Below, piece after piece: positions 22,649 through 34,905 of a stretch of 64,000 bases of DNA. The stretch comes from Multifurca ochricompacta (lineage: Eukaryota; Basidiomycota; Agaricomycetes; Russulales; Russulaceae). The stretch covers positions 58,761 through 122,760 of the forward strand of contig WTXG01000111.1 of NCBI GenBank assembly GCA_022496185.1, written 5' to 3'. The first letter of the stretch is position 1. Every line of letters starts with the position of its first letter. The position numbers were made by a program, and so were the translations under genes. The notes beneath the pieces are model-generated. The model searched no databases. It was not told where the DNA came from and was given only the letters and a program-made list of their open reading frames with translations.

Positions 22649-25600
22649 GCTCAAACCCATCGGCCTGGGCACGAGCACTCCATGTTACCTCTGTGTATGC
22701 TAGTCGATTCAAATCATTGAAAATACCAGTCCATTTTGAAACTACACAGAGGACAGCTGATTGAGACATTTTAGTGGACTCCGGAGCCACGGACAATTTT
22801 ATTCACCCACGACTGATCAAAACAATGGGTTTGGGATGGCTGGCACTTCCCCAGGAAAAAAACATTTGGAATATTGATGGAACAGCCAACTGCGCTGGAA
22901 AAATCACTCACTACATGGATCTGAGGGTCCAGGTGGGAGAGGCTACAAAGAACATTCGTTTCCTAATTACGGATCTAGGAGACGAAGACCTTATCCTAGG
23001 GTACCCATGGCTCGCCGCATTCGAACCCAAGATCAACTGGGCTGATGCGACAATGGATAAAGAATCATATCCCACTATCATTACATCAATAGGCTATGAC
23101 TATGCAGTCAGACATCCGACAATAAAAGCTATGAGTACAGGAGAGGAAGACCCAGGTCGTTGTTATGCTACCAAAGCATCAGAGCTAGCCCAAAAAGCAA
23201 TACAAGGGCAGGCAGAAAAGACGTACAGTGATGTAGTGCCGAGCACCTACCATCAGCATCGGAAGGTGTTTTCTGAAGAAGAATCCCAGCGTTTTCCACC
23301 CTCCAGACCATGGGACCACGCCATAGACCTACTCCCTGATACACCAACAGCAATAGATTGCAAAATCTATCCGCTGTCCCAGTCTGAGCAGGTGGCACTG
23401 ACGGAGTTCCTTGAAGAACATTTGGCAAAAGGATATATTCGCCCATCCAAGTCGCAGTACGCCTCACCCTTCTTCTTCATCAAAAAGAAGGATGGCAAGC
23501 TGCGACCGGTTCAGGATTACCGGCGAATCAATACATACACCGTGAAAAATGCCTACCCCCTGCTGCTCATCTCTGAGCTCATTGACACTATGAGGGATAA
23601 GTCCCTCTTCTCAAAGATGGATGTGCGATGGGGCTACAACAACGTTAGAATCAAGGAAGGTGACCAGTGCAAGGCGGCGTTCAAAACAAATCAAGGGTTG
23701 TTCGAACCCAATGTTATGTTCTTTGGTCTCACGAACTCGCCGGCAACATTCCAGTCTATGATGAACCACATCTTCTGCGATCTCATTCTCACGGGAGAAG
23801 TAGTGGTCTACATGGACGACATCCTAGTAGCCACCCCAGATGACTTGGACCACCACCAAAGTCGCATACATCAGGTGTTGGATATACTGCACAAACACGA
23901 TCTCTATCTCAAACCCGCCAAATGCTCCTTCGAACAACGGAGCGTTGAGTATCTAGGGGTCATCTTGGAAGGAGGACAGGTGCGCATGGATCCCGTTAAG
24001 GTACAGGGAATCCGGGAGTGGCCCGTGCCGACCTGCGTCAAGGATGTCCGATCGTTCATTGGATTCTGTAACTTTTACCGATGATTCATCAAGGGGTTTT
24101 CAGGCATAGCACGACCACTGAACGACCTGCTGAAAAAGGACATACCATGGCATTGGGATGCCACACAACAGCAGGCATTTGAACAGATTAGGGACCTTGT
24201 CAGCTCAGAACCAGTACTTATCCAACCAGATCTAGGCCACCCCTTTGAAGTAGAAGTGGACGCCTCACACTTTGCGAACAGGGCAGTGTTATACCAGAGA
24301 GATGCCGCACAAGTACTTCACCCAGTGGCATACTACTCCGAAACCTTCTCCCCCACTGAGAGAAACTACAACATCTGGGACAGGGAGCTTTTAGCCATAG
24401 TCAAGGCGTTGCGACACTGGCGACCCTACCTGGCAGGAACCCCTCACAAGACCGTCATCCACACTGATCATTCCAACCTCTTATACTGGAAAGAACCCCA
24501 TAAAATCAGTCGATGTGTGGCACAAGAGGTCTTGGAATTGGAAGAATATAATTTCACGCTGAAACATATTGCTGGGAGTCAGAACGCTAGAGCAGATGCA
24601 TTATCGCGCAGACCAGACATGCATACAGGGGAGGACAACAATAACGACATCACTGTCCTCCCAGAGGAGGTATTTGCCAAGACGGCCGTTGTCAGTCTCC
24701 ATGACATGGACCTTTGGGCACAAGTTTCCCAAAATATGAACCAAGACCTGTGCCTTTCATGGGCCGACGCTCACAATTTGAAGAAAATCAGCGGTCTTTG
24801 GTGGAAAGATGGGGATCGACTCATTGTCACTGGTGGTGACAACATTAAGAGGGGGGTGATCCATTTTCATCACGACCTTCCCTCCGCTGGCCATCCGGGC
24901 ATCGCCAACACCTACACCCTGGCCAAGAGAGACTATTGGTGGCCCAATATGAAAAAGGACATCAAGAGCTACATACGAGGATGCGCATCATGTCAAGCAA
25001 ACAAGGTGAACACGCACCCGAAAGTTCCACCAATGCTCCCCATTACTCCCACTACATTGACTCCTTTCCAGACCATCGCCATGGACTTCATTGTCAAGCT
25101 GCCCAAATCACAAGGCTTCAACACTATCCTTACAATCACAGACCATGATTGCTCCAAAGCGGCCCTCTTCATTCCCTGTAACGAAACTATCACAGCCGAA
25201 GGAGTGGTGAAACTATACCTGAACCATGTATATCGGCACTACGGACTCCCCAAGAAGATCATCTCTGACCAAGATACCCGTTTTACATCGGCGTTCGTGA
25301 GAGCCTTATGCAAGACGCTAGACATCACACAGAACGTTTCAACAGCATACCATCCACAGACAGACGGACAGTCCGAGCAGACGAACCAATGGTTGGAACA
25401 GTATCTCCGGTTTTGGTGCAATGGCAGGCAGGACGACTGGGCAGAATGGCTATCAATGGCAGAATTCACTCATAACTCATGGCCCAATGGAACGACAAAA
25501 TCCACCCCTTTCTCCCTTATCATGGGCTGGACTCCACGCACCACATGGACAGATAAGCCCATCAATGTCCCGTCAGTAACCGAACAGATAGGCCAATGGG

Positions 25601-26124
25601 AAGAGCTGTGGCAATCGGCCAATGAAAACCTGGTAAAGGTGCAACAGCTTCTGGCAGCACAGCCAAGCACATTCACACCTTATCAGACCAATGACTGGGT
25701 ATGGCTCGAGGGCAGGAACATTCACACATCACACCCCTTGGCCAAACTAGTGCCCCGACATCATGGACCCTTCCAGATCACAAGGAAGCTGTCAGATGTA
25801 TCTTACGAATTGCAGTTGCCGCCGAAATGGAAGAACCATCCAGTCTTCCATGCAAAGCTTCTGACCCCTTACAAGGAAACCTCCATTCATGGAGAGAACT
25901 TCCCGAGACCCCTGCCTGACCTTATTGATGGCGAAGAAGAATGGGAAGTGGAGTGCATTCTAGACTCCAAGCGACAAGGCCGAGGGCGCAAGCTGTATTA
26001 CCTGATCAAGTGGAGAGGTTTCCCAGACTCTGACAACTCGTGGGAACCAGCCGGGGATATCTCTGCCCCGGACCTGATCGCGGAGTTCCATTTACGACAT
26101 CCCCAAGTGCCCAAAAACAGTTAA
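22636..26124 (+). pseudogene. Pol of element C (nearly intact; two in-frame stops)
   Basis: Entered from gag in the -1 frame. Domains in order: protease (VDSGATDNFI, 22774); RT with FFFIKKKDGKLRPVQDY, FFGLTNSPATFQSMM and VYMDDILVAT; RNase H (EVDASHFANRAVLYQRDAA); integrase with HFHHDLPSAGHPG and CASCQAN, then MDFIVK, SDQDTRF and the E of GQSEQTN; GPY/F (PRHHGPFQI); chromodomain (EEEWEVECILDSKRQGRG, WRGFPDSDNSWEP). The stops are TGA at about 22762-22764 before the protease (TGC in D) and TGA at 24082-24084 (CGC in D). The rest is one open frame to the TAA at 26122-26124. Confidence 0.95.
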
Positions 26125-26193
26125 AAGAAAGGCAGACTCCCAAACTTTCCTGAGAACAATGCTTCACCAGCAACACCCTCACTACACACCAAT

Positions 26194-26965
26194 ATGTCTT
26201 CCTCCTTCATCGCTGCCTCTGCTGCCATCGACGCCTTCACCGCCACTACTGTGGTTGTGGAAGCCTTCCCTTCCGCTCACCCCTCTACTCATCCCTCCTC
26301 TCCCATCGACTATGAGGCTGCGGAAGAACCTGACGCTGCGTACGACACTCAATAAGCAGTACAAGGAACATGCGAAGATGATGACGAGATTGACCAGTGG
26401 GATGTTCCAGGTCGAGCAGGAGCTGGTGGAGATCTGAAAGAGGTTGGAAACAGGGGATGCGTACCAGACCATTGCGGAGAGGTACGCCGACACGTACGCG
26501 CGACCCTCCCTCCACGATCGTTGGGGCTGCACCAAGGTTGTTGCCCAATCGGTTCAAGATGCCACGGATGCACGAGAATCCCTGCGGAGAAACGTGCTGG
26601 CAGTGTGACAGTAAGTACCATATCAGTTGGAACTGTCCCCTCAACCGCAAATGGTGTTGCCACTGCCGCAGCAACCTGCACTGGAGCTGGTTCTGCATTT
26701 TCCGCCATGTAGGTGTTCCCCAACAATCATCAACCCATCCGGCTGGTGCGGCAAGTGCCTATGTCACAACGCAGGGCATCGCGAGTTGGACTGCCCTGTC
26801 CACGACCTCTGTCACTTGTGTGGACAGCGTGGCCCCTATGGCTTCCTCTGCGCACATAGGTGTCCCCAGGATGAGGACAAGGAAAATTACACCATGGACG
26901 ATCGTAATGTAGCTGATGATTACTTGGACCTGGTGCAGGATGATGATGGTACGAGTCGTTTCTAG
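26194..26965 (+). pseudogene. ORF3 of element C (internally deleted)
   Basis: Starts MSSSFIAASAAIDAFTATTV, aligning with D. It keeps the last two-thirds of ORF3, including CWQCDSKYHISWNC, CCHCRSNLHWSWFC, CGKCLCHNAGHRELDC and the C-terminal DDRNVADDYLDLVQDDDGTS. Relative to D, about 430 nt are missing near 26315, and there are an in-frame TGA near 26435 and frame changes. The frame between the pol TAA and this Met is open, as in D. Confidence 0.88.
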
Positions 26966-26996
26966 CTGGGTCAGCTAGAGCCAGAAGAGGGGGTGA

Positions 26997-27585
26997 TGTT
27001 ATGACCCCTGCCTAGCAACCCACTTTTCTTCATGATCCCCAGTGACGACCCCACCTGTCCCCCTACCTTACATTTCCTGATCATGTCCCCTTCCTGGGAC
27101 CTGTCACATGCCCTGCTTCCCTCCCCGTGATCGGCCTTGTCTTTGTTTATGTCGCTTTGCTCATGATTGGTTTCTTATCTGTTATCTTCTGTCTCTTATC
27201 GTTACGACCGGACACTTACTTAATTCCCTATCAGAAGCTAGGCTTTACGCCCTCCGCTTTCATATATTCGGGCCCATATGACTTGGTGTCTCTTATCTTT
27301 AGATGCTCATTCGATTACGTATATAAGTCCGCTGTAACTACAATGTAGACCTCAGACTCGACTTATTGAATACATCGGTGTTTGTCTTCTGGACTTCCCC
27401 TTGAAACCTCTGACTCGATCGTCTCAGTGCTTTTGGCACTTTCCGCTCAACATCGTCACTAGGGAACAGCCCCTTTGACTTTGACTCATCCATTCGAACT
27501 CCAAGAGGTCCTATTGACCTCTTATCTGAATAACGTACAAAGCTGTCGCACAAGTTGTGCGGAACGTCTCACACCAGACGTAACA
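26997..27585 (+). repeat. 3' LTR of element C
   Basis: 589 bp, beginning TGTTATGACCCC and ending CAGACGTAACA. The 5' LTR has TGTTACAACCCC at the start: the ancestral CG became TG in one copy and CA in the other. Confidence 0.93.
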
Positions 27586-27590
27586 TCTAC

Positions 27591-29103
27591 CTATCAAACC
27601 AACAGACCTCAGATTCTTGCTTGAGCCCCAACCTGAAGTGTGACTACTCCAGGGAAGCTCAGTGACCTCGATTGATATGCACCTTACAACTGTGGCAAAC
27701 TCATTCCCATTTATCCTTCCTACACAACTAACCGATAACGTCGACCCAGAACTAAAAGGGAATGCACACTGGTTAGAACTCAGAGAAGAAAACGTACCTT
27801 TTAGAGGATACTGGGTCCCCTATCGCCATACACATCTTGCTGTCAACCTCTACCAAGGAACCTGGTATCATGTCTGTCCCAACGACCTAGGACAGATTGA
27901 GGCTATTAGAATAGCCCCCAACAAGACCAGACTAAACGCACCTAATACAACCAGCACACCCCTAGCTGAATGAATCCTCCAGCTGCTATTTGAAGCGCTA
28001 CCCCCACTCACTGACCCTACTCCAATGACGACCCTCCCTGAACCACAACCTATACAAAGGCAATGCTTGGTCAGCCCAGAAGACCCAGATGAGGGACCTA
28101 CCGAAATACTCGCCACCTCCAAAGAAAACACGGCCAGAGGGCAAGTTGAAGGGGTACCACCCCCATTTTTTGATGGAAACTGAGCAACTGCTGAAGACTG
28201 GTGGACCCAAGTAGAACTTCACATCTTTCTGAATAACCATGCCACAATCATTAAGAACAAGGTATCACGAGTGTCGTATGTGTTAGCCCTAATCAGAGGA
28301 CCAAAGGTTAGCCAATGGGTGATGGAACAAACAAGGTGGCTAGCCAATGTTTCCTGCTCCAAAATTCAAGAACCGCACCTGTGGGAGAAATTCCGACAAA
28401 CATTCACAGCGGCCTTTGCTGATGTAGCCACAGGACAGAAGGCGCTACAGGAGCTAGCCAACCTTAGGATGACAAATGGAAATACCAACGATTACATCAC
28501 TGATTTCCGCAGCCTTGCAGCTTGGGCAGAGCTGTACCTGGACAACCCAGCCATGCATCAGAACTTCCAAAAGGGGTTACCACGGCAGCTTGTACAAACT
28601 ATGATCACTCAGGACAGCCCCCAGACATTCGATGAAACAGCAACTTGGTGAGGAAACATCACGTGAACTGGATCTTTATGCAACGCATGTTTGGGGACAA
28701 AACGTTGACTGGCAACAGGAACAACAACCGAGGAAACAAATTCATGCTTCCTCGTAGACGCAACCCAAATGCAATGGATGTTGATGTCATCAAAAAGGCG
28801 GTTACCATGGAGGAGAAAGAACAATATAAGAAGGAGGGACGCTGCTTCGAGTGCAGATGCCGAGGACATCTGGTCTGAGATTGCCCCAACAAAAGACCTC
28901 GACCAAGCACGAGCACCCTGACCCAGACCACCATGATCACCAAAGTATCACAGACGACTGTGGAGGTACCCACCAGATCAGCTGCCTCAAAACCAGCTGT
29001 GAACATTGCGGAACTTGTGGCATCCCTGAAAACAATAACCAACGATCAACGCCTTGAGTTGCAGAACCACTTTAAAGATGACAAGGATTTTTATATTGCT
29101 TGA
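27591..29103 (+). pseudogene. Gag of element A (degraded; leader part at 13171-13381)
   Basis: The structural protein of the particle. Readable blocks are the N-terminal segment (ENVPFRGYWVPYR), the capsid-like helical part (SRVSYVLALIRGPKVSQWV, then LWEKFRQTFTAAFAD and MTNGNTNDYITDF) and a zinc knuckle near 28850 (CFECRCRGHLV, a stop, then DCP). In-frame TGA codons at about 27973, 28184 and 28878 sit where B has CGA or an equivalent. The frame ends at 29101-29103, just after the AAGGATTTTT motif where pol opens in -1. The upstream leader is separated from this part by element C. Confidence 0.85.
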
Positions 29104-32100
29104 ATGATGCAGCCTTCATTCGAGCTCTAGTTTCACACCATGTATACATTTCACCAGTTTGAGCAATGAAAGTATCTATTCCCCTACAAGGTGTGAAAGA
29201 AATGGCCAACATTGAAGCACTCATTGACAGTGGTGCAACTGAAAACTTCATTAATTACAAAATGGTTATCAAACATTGACTTCTGACAAAGCAACTCACA
29301 ATCCCCAAGAAACTACACAATGCTGATGGAACACCTAATGCCACTGGCAACATTAACCAATACATTGATCTGGACATAATTACAGGCAACGAACTCAAAC
29401 GACATTGGTTTTACATTGCATCAATTGGAACCGACCAAATGATCTTAGGTTATCCATGGCTCACCCCAGCAATCCACTTATGATTGGATGCAAGGGCACC
29501 TCATGCAGTTGATCCAACTCAGCATACCCAGGGAATACATTAAGCGATTGAATATAGCTCAAGAACTAGCATTAAGGCAAAAAACGATCTGGAGCGCCCC
29601 TGGGATCAGATAGTCCCCCAGGAATATCATCGACATCAAAAGGTATTCAGCAATCAAGAGGCTCAACAATTCCCCAAGTCAAGACCTTGGGATCATCAGA
29701 TCAAATTAAAACCAGGAGTGCCTGCAACACTGGACTGTAAGATCTATCCACTAGGGCCAGGGGAACAAGACACATTAAATAGGTTCTTGGAAGAACACTT
29801 ACAGAAGGGGTACATCAGCGAGTCTAAATCACCATATGCATCCCCATTCTTTTTTATTAAGAAGAAGGATGGGAAGCTGAGACCGGTCCAGGACTATCAC
29901 AAGCTCAACAAGTGGACAGTCTGAAATACATATCCCCTACCGCTAATCCCAGAGCTAATAGATCGAGTCTGTGGCAGTACCCTTTTCACGAAGATGGATG
30001 TCCACTGGGGGTATAACAATATCTGCATAGCTTCAGAAGACTGATGGAAGGCAGCCTTCAAGACAAACCACAGCCTATACGAGCCTAATGTTATGTTCTT
30101 TGGCTTAACAAACTCCCCAGCAACATTTAAGACTATGATGAACACAGAATTTAGAGAGGAACTAAATGAATGAGACAAAACTGGCAATGCTTGGTTCACT
30201 GTGTATATGGATGATATTCTCATCCATACTGATCATGATCTCCGAAATCATCAATCTAAAGTCCACCGCGTCCTTGATAAACTCAATAAGTTAGATCTAT
30301 ATCTTAAACCAGAAAAATGTGCCTTTGAGCAGACATGCATAGAATACCTTGGACTCATTCTAGAAGTGAACCAAGTACATATGGATCCGATTAAAGTGGA
30401 AGGAGTCGCTACTTGGAAGGTACCTACAACTGTGAAGGAGATCCAATCATTCTTAGGGTTTTGCCAATTCTATTGCCGGTTCATTCAAGGTTTTAGTAAA
30501 ATTGCAGCCCCGTTGAATGCACTCACAAGCGCAAAACATCAGTGGAAGTGGACCGTGACAGAGCAAGAAGCATTTGATACCCTCAAACAACGAGTCACCT
30601 CTCAACCAGTGTTAATGCAGCCGAACTTTGAAGAACAGTTCATTGTAGATGCAGACGCATCAGGATACGCACTTGGCGCCACCCTCAGTCAAAAAGATCC
30701 AGAAGGACGACTCCACCTGATTGCCTACCTATTGAAGACTCTGGACGCAACGCAGCAAAACTGGGATGTCTATGATCATGAACTGTTCGCAATCATTATC
30801 GCCTTTAGATCTTGGCGCCAATATCTTTTGGGTGCTAAGCATAAGGTCCAAGTGCGCACAGATCATAATAACCTCCAATACTTCAAGCAACCACAGAAAC
30901 TAAACCACTGACAAGCTAGGTGGCTTCAAGAGCTTGCTGATTTTGATTTCACACTCAAACATGTTCCAGGTGTTACAATCCCTACCGAGCAACCCCGTTT
31001 TCTTCCACCTCCCCAACAGTGACCCGTCCCTACCACCCACTTTACACTTCATGATCATGTCCCCGTCCTGGGACCCATCACGTGCCCTACTCCCATCCCT
31101 GTGACCTGCTTTGGACTTGTTGACACGCTGTATACCTATGTTTACTTTCTTTCCTCTTATCTTGCTATCTCCTTATCTTTATGATTCGGACACTTACTTA
31201 ATACCCTATCAGAAGCCCGACTCTATGCCATCTGCTTCCGTATATTTGGGCCCACTTGACTCCGTTATCTTATCTATAGACGCCCATTCGATTATGTATA
31301 TAAGTCCACTGTAACTACATTGTAGACCTCAGACTCGACTTATTGAATACATCGGTGTTTGTCTTCTGGACTCCCCTTTGAACCCTTTGACTCAATCATC
31401 TCAGTGCTTTTGGCACTTTCCGCTTAACATCGTCACTAGGGAACAGCCCCTTTGACTTTGACTCATCCATTCAAAAGCTCCAAGAGGTCCTATTGGCCTC
31501 TTATCTGAACGAATGCACAAAGCTGTCACACAAGTCATGCAGAACGTCTCACACCAGACGTAACACCAGGGAAGCTTCATACAGTTGCAGATATGCTCTC
31601 GTGTTGACCAGATGCAGACCATGGCACAGCAGATAATGAGGAAGTTACAGTGTTACCAGCAGAATTATTTATCAAGACATCGCAGTCAGAGAAACAACCT
31701 TTTCTGGCTACCCTCCCCAAGTGACGTGAGATCCTCCAATGTTATCACGATCACATCCTAGCGGGACATCCAGGCATTGACAAAACCACGCGAGGAGTTC
31801 AACGCAAATACAAAGGGAACAATCTAAAGGAATTTGTATGCAATTATGTCAAAGGATGCACCAAGTGTCAAGAGAATAAGCTGAAGCTTACAAAGAAGGT
31901 GCCAACTTTTCCATTTGATGTGCTGGTTACGGTTGGTCCATTTCAATACATTGCTATGGATCTAATTACGGATCTCCCACCATCTGGAAAATATGATGCA
32001 GTATTGACCATTGTAGATCAAGGATGCTCAAAGGCCACCCAGTTTATACCCTGCACCAAAGAGATTACTGGAGAGGGAATAGCTACCCTTTACTACTGCC

Positions 32101-32990
32101 ACCTCTTCCCATTCTTTGGTATCCCACAGCAGATCATCTCAGATCGCGATCTGCATTTCATGTCCCACTTCTCGCACGCACTTGCACAAACCCTCCAGAT
32201 TAAACAAAACTTGTCTACAGCATTCCACCCACAAACGGACGGTTCTAGTGAGCACATGAATCTTTGGCTAGAACAATATCTCTGACTTTGGATAAGCGAT
32301 GATCAACATAAGTGGTCAGAGTACCTGCCATTAGCTGAATATGTACACAATTCATGGCCACACGACAAGACAAAGCTCTCCCCACACGCACTAATCCATG
32401 GCATACAGTTCAACTGGAAAGCTGAAAGTGCTGACACAGGTGTACCACAGGTGGACAGATGATTACGCAAATTACACGATGCGCACTCGCATGTGGAGGA
32501 CACATTCAAAAGAACAAGAGACCAACTGAGCCACCCACAACTAGCAATTGGATCCCAAGTCTGGTTGGAAGGGAAGCACCTCAAAATGCATTTCCCCTCC
32601 TCAAAACTAGCCCCTCGCTGATATGGACCATTCACAGTCCTGACCTGTATTTCACCAGTTGCTTATCGACTAGACTTACCACCTCACATGAAGATCCATG
32701 ATGCCTTTCACATCAATCTTTTAATGCCTTATCAAGAGACTGACGCCCATGGCCCCAACTACATGAGGCCCCTGCCTGATCTCATTAACCAGGAGGAAGA
32801 ATATGAAATCGATGCTATTTTAAATCACTGCACTCATGGCTGATCAAAGAAATTGCAGTATCTAGTCAGCTGGAAAGGCTATCCAGCCAGTGACAACTCG
32901 TGGGTCGATGAGGCCAATTGCCATGCACCAGATCTCCTCAAGTCCTATTCCAACTCACTGTCAAGGCGCCAGAGTCAGCACCACCCTTAA
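29085..32990 (+). pseudogene. Pol of element A (degraded)
   Basis: The polyprotein domains run in the usual chromovirus order. Protease: EALIDSGATENFI near 29215. RT: FFFIKKKDGKLRPVQDY near 29850, FFGLTNSPATF near 30100 and VYMDDILIHT near 30200. RNase H: DADASGYALGATLSQKD near 30650. Integrase: H2C2 remnants near 31740-31870, core aspartates in MDLITD (31955) and SDRDLHF. GPY/F-like and chromodomain segments lie around 32640-32930. Multiple TGA stops and small indels break it, and the solo LTR 30971-31565 interrupts it at the end of RNase H. Confidence 0.92.
30971..31565 (+). mobile_element. Solo LTR1 inside pol of element A
   Basis: A 595-bp LTR beginning TGTTACAATCCC and ending CAGACGTAACA. 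Its TSD CCAGG at 30966-30970 and 31566-31570 falls exactly where the RNase H sequence (HVPGKLHTVADML) is interrupted. Same family as the LTRs of C and D. Confidence 0.95.
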
Positions 32991-33069
32991 GATGGGGGTG
33001 ATTTTGCCAATTTGCCTGAATTTCGTTGATCTGAACCATAGCCTGCTAACTTTAACAATAATTCTTATA

Positions 33070-34210
33070 ATGGCTCGAATCAAATGCACAACCCACCTCT
33101 TCCAACAGAGGAAGTTGTCTAAAGTGATCCCCAGAATGAGTGCGACATCCTCCAGACAGAGCCCTTTTTCCCTTGCAGATATTTCAATAATTAGACCAAC
33201 AGTAGATGCCATCAATGATGCTGCTACATTAGGAGCCCTCAAATACCCACACAACATGCCCACACTTCCCCCGACTCCGACCTCATCCACACCTGTCACT
33301 CATTTCTCATGTACCATGGAAGATAACCCTATTCAGAACATAACTACTGCTGTTACACTAACCACCCAAAACCAGGATCTCGATCTAGATACTCATGAGC
33401 GAGCACAGGATGCACCTCTGGAGGCTCGAGCGAATCTAGAGACTGAAGTTCATATTGAAGAAGGTGCACACTCAGGCGACTACAGACAAGAAATCTCAGA
33501 GCTAGGACAACTACTGGAGGACAAGACGATAAACTTAAACACAGGCACTGTAGACCACTATGACCATCCAGGAGCCCTGTTTGAACGCAACCATGAAGAC
33601 TCCCCTCTCTTTTTCCACCAACAAATTGCTGATCATTGTGGATGTATGGACAAAGCCCATTACATTGCCTACAAATACCAACACCCCAATCCCCGGATCG
33701 CTTGTACCATGGGAGCCCACCAACCCATCTTCTACTTCCCCTTGCACACTCGCCCCCACCCTCAATACTCACACGGTGTGAACCCGATCCTTAGCTGCTC
33801 CCAGCAATGCCTCTTTGAAGGAGATCAAAGCTTCTCCCCCCTAGTTAGCATGGCACTTGATGACCTTCGTGATCCTGGGGCCTGGGCAGAAGTTTCGCAT
33901 TACCAGTATGCCACTCGAAGACTTGAAATGATCCACAGGGCACTGGCACACTGGTGACGACAGGTGGCCCAAGTCAACCTAGACATTCGAAACACAGTCA
34001 ATGCACTGTCTCGCGGCGACGTCTACCATTGCCTTTTCCCTTACCTCACTTATGCTTATGCTTGGGATCGCCCTATATGCCTGGAAGATGCCATCCATTA
34101 TGCACCCGATCCAGAACTTCGTGCAGTACTCCAAGTGGGCGGCATTGGGAGTTCTAGACGCCCTCGATGACGCTGCGGCCTGTGCATTCTCCCTCGTATC
34201 ATTGACCTAA
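33070..34210 (+). pseudogene. ORF3 of element A (third ORF between pol and 3' LTR)
   Basis: An open frame of 296 codons starts at MARIKCTTHL and ends in a TGA at 33955-33957 (W-stop-RQVAQ, apparently a former CGA). The frame then stays open to about 34170, and the conserved C-terminal motif LDALDDAAACAF is reached one frame over, ending at 34210. The product is Pro/Thr-rich at the N-terminus, with His/Cys-rich patches (DHCGCMDKAH) in the middle. The C-terminal third is predicted helical (LAHWRRQVAQVNLDIRNTV, GDVYHCLFPYLTYAYAWDRP). No known domain was recognised. B keeps only the end of this ORF (20037-20228). The helical end resembles part of ORF3 in D. Confidence 0.75.
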
Positions 34211-34259
34211 CTCAGGATGAGTCAGCTTGAGGCCAAGCTGGATGATACAGAGGGGGTGA

Positions 34260-34879
34260 TGTAATGGTTTGTGACGGGTCACGACACAGTTTGTGACAGA
34301 ATGTGATGTTTTTCAAGTCGCACGTGCACACGCGTTCTGTTTCAACTTTGCTGTAATCTCTAGCTCTGAGTCATATGACTGGAGCTAGTACTTCTTTTGT
34401 CAGATCACTTAGTTGCACACGATAGAGGGTGCAACCCCTCCTACTTATTCTCATCTCAGTTCAGGGCATAACCCCTGGAGCATATGACTACCTGGATACT
34501 TACTACAGCCTTCTTGTTAGCTTATATTCATTTGATTGTACCTCACTCAACATGTATTTAAGCTGCTAGGTTACTGAGACAGACCTTAAGTCTGTTCTCT
34601 TGTATCTAATACAGGTGTATTCGACTTCACAAAGATCTGCTTGAACTCCCTAAGTGGCAGCTTAAGGAGCCTTCCTCCTCAGAAACTCTGCAGGGCTGAT
34701 TGCCACTGTTCTTGACTTCATTCCCTGCACGCACCCCCTCCTGTATGTTGTGGGCACTTGAAATCTTGAACCGAACCAGGTCTTCTTAGTTGGATCTTGA
34801 ATCTTGAGTGCGCCGCATACCTTGAGAGTCTTCAGACACTGAAAACACAACTAGACGCAGTCAACACCTGGCTGTGACA
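34260..34879 (+). repeat. 3' LTR of element A
   Basis: A 620-bp counterpart of 12552-13170, preceded by the polypurine tract ending GGGGGTGA. Differences from the 5' LTR seen by eye are mostly C/T or G/A at former CpG positions. Confidence 0.9.
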
Positions 34880-34905
34880 GGGTTCATAACAACATGTGAG
34901 CATAC

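Larger units (their letters stand above)
13382..27585 (+). mobile_element. Chromovirus C, inserted in element A and split by element B
   Basis: The 5' LTR is 13382-13852 plus 21000-21117, interrupted by B. The 3' LTR is 26997-27585. Both are 589 bp. The TSD is TCTAC at 13377-13381 and 27586-27590. Net length is about 7.06 kb. Internal order is gag, pol, ORF3. Compared with D, gag has several frame shifts, pol has only two in-frame stops, and ORF3 has an internal deletion. The polypurine tract is AGAAGAGGGGGTGA, directly before the 3' LTR. Confidence 0.96.
12552..34879 (+). mobile_element. Chromovirus A (Ty3-type LTR retrotransposon), decayed, hosts C and a solo LTR
   Basis: The LTRs lie at 12552-13170 and 34260-34879, and the TSD is GGGTT at 12547-12551 and 34880-34884. 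Subtracting element C (13382-27585) and the solo LTR (30971-31565) leaves about 7.5 kb. Internal order is untranslated leader, gag, pol, ORF3, then polypurine tract (AGAGGGGGTGA) and 3' LTR. Gag and pol carry many TGA stops, mostly where element B has CGA, plus small indels. It is the most CpG-depleted of the four elements. Confidence 0.95.
11963..34891 (-). mobile_element. Solo LTR2, inverted, split by the 22-kb retroelement nest
   Basis: The LTR2 sequence occupies 11963-12551 and, after element A, 34885-34891 (CATAACA). Element A's TSD GGGTT reconstitutes the LTR sequence at the break. The outer TSD is ACATG at 11958-11962 and 34892-34896. This proves that everything from 12552 to 34879 is inserted material. 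Confidence 0.9.
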
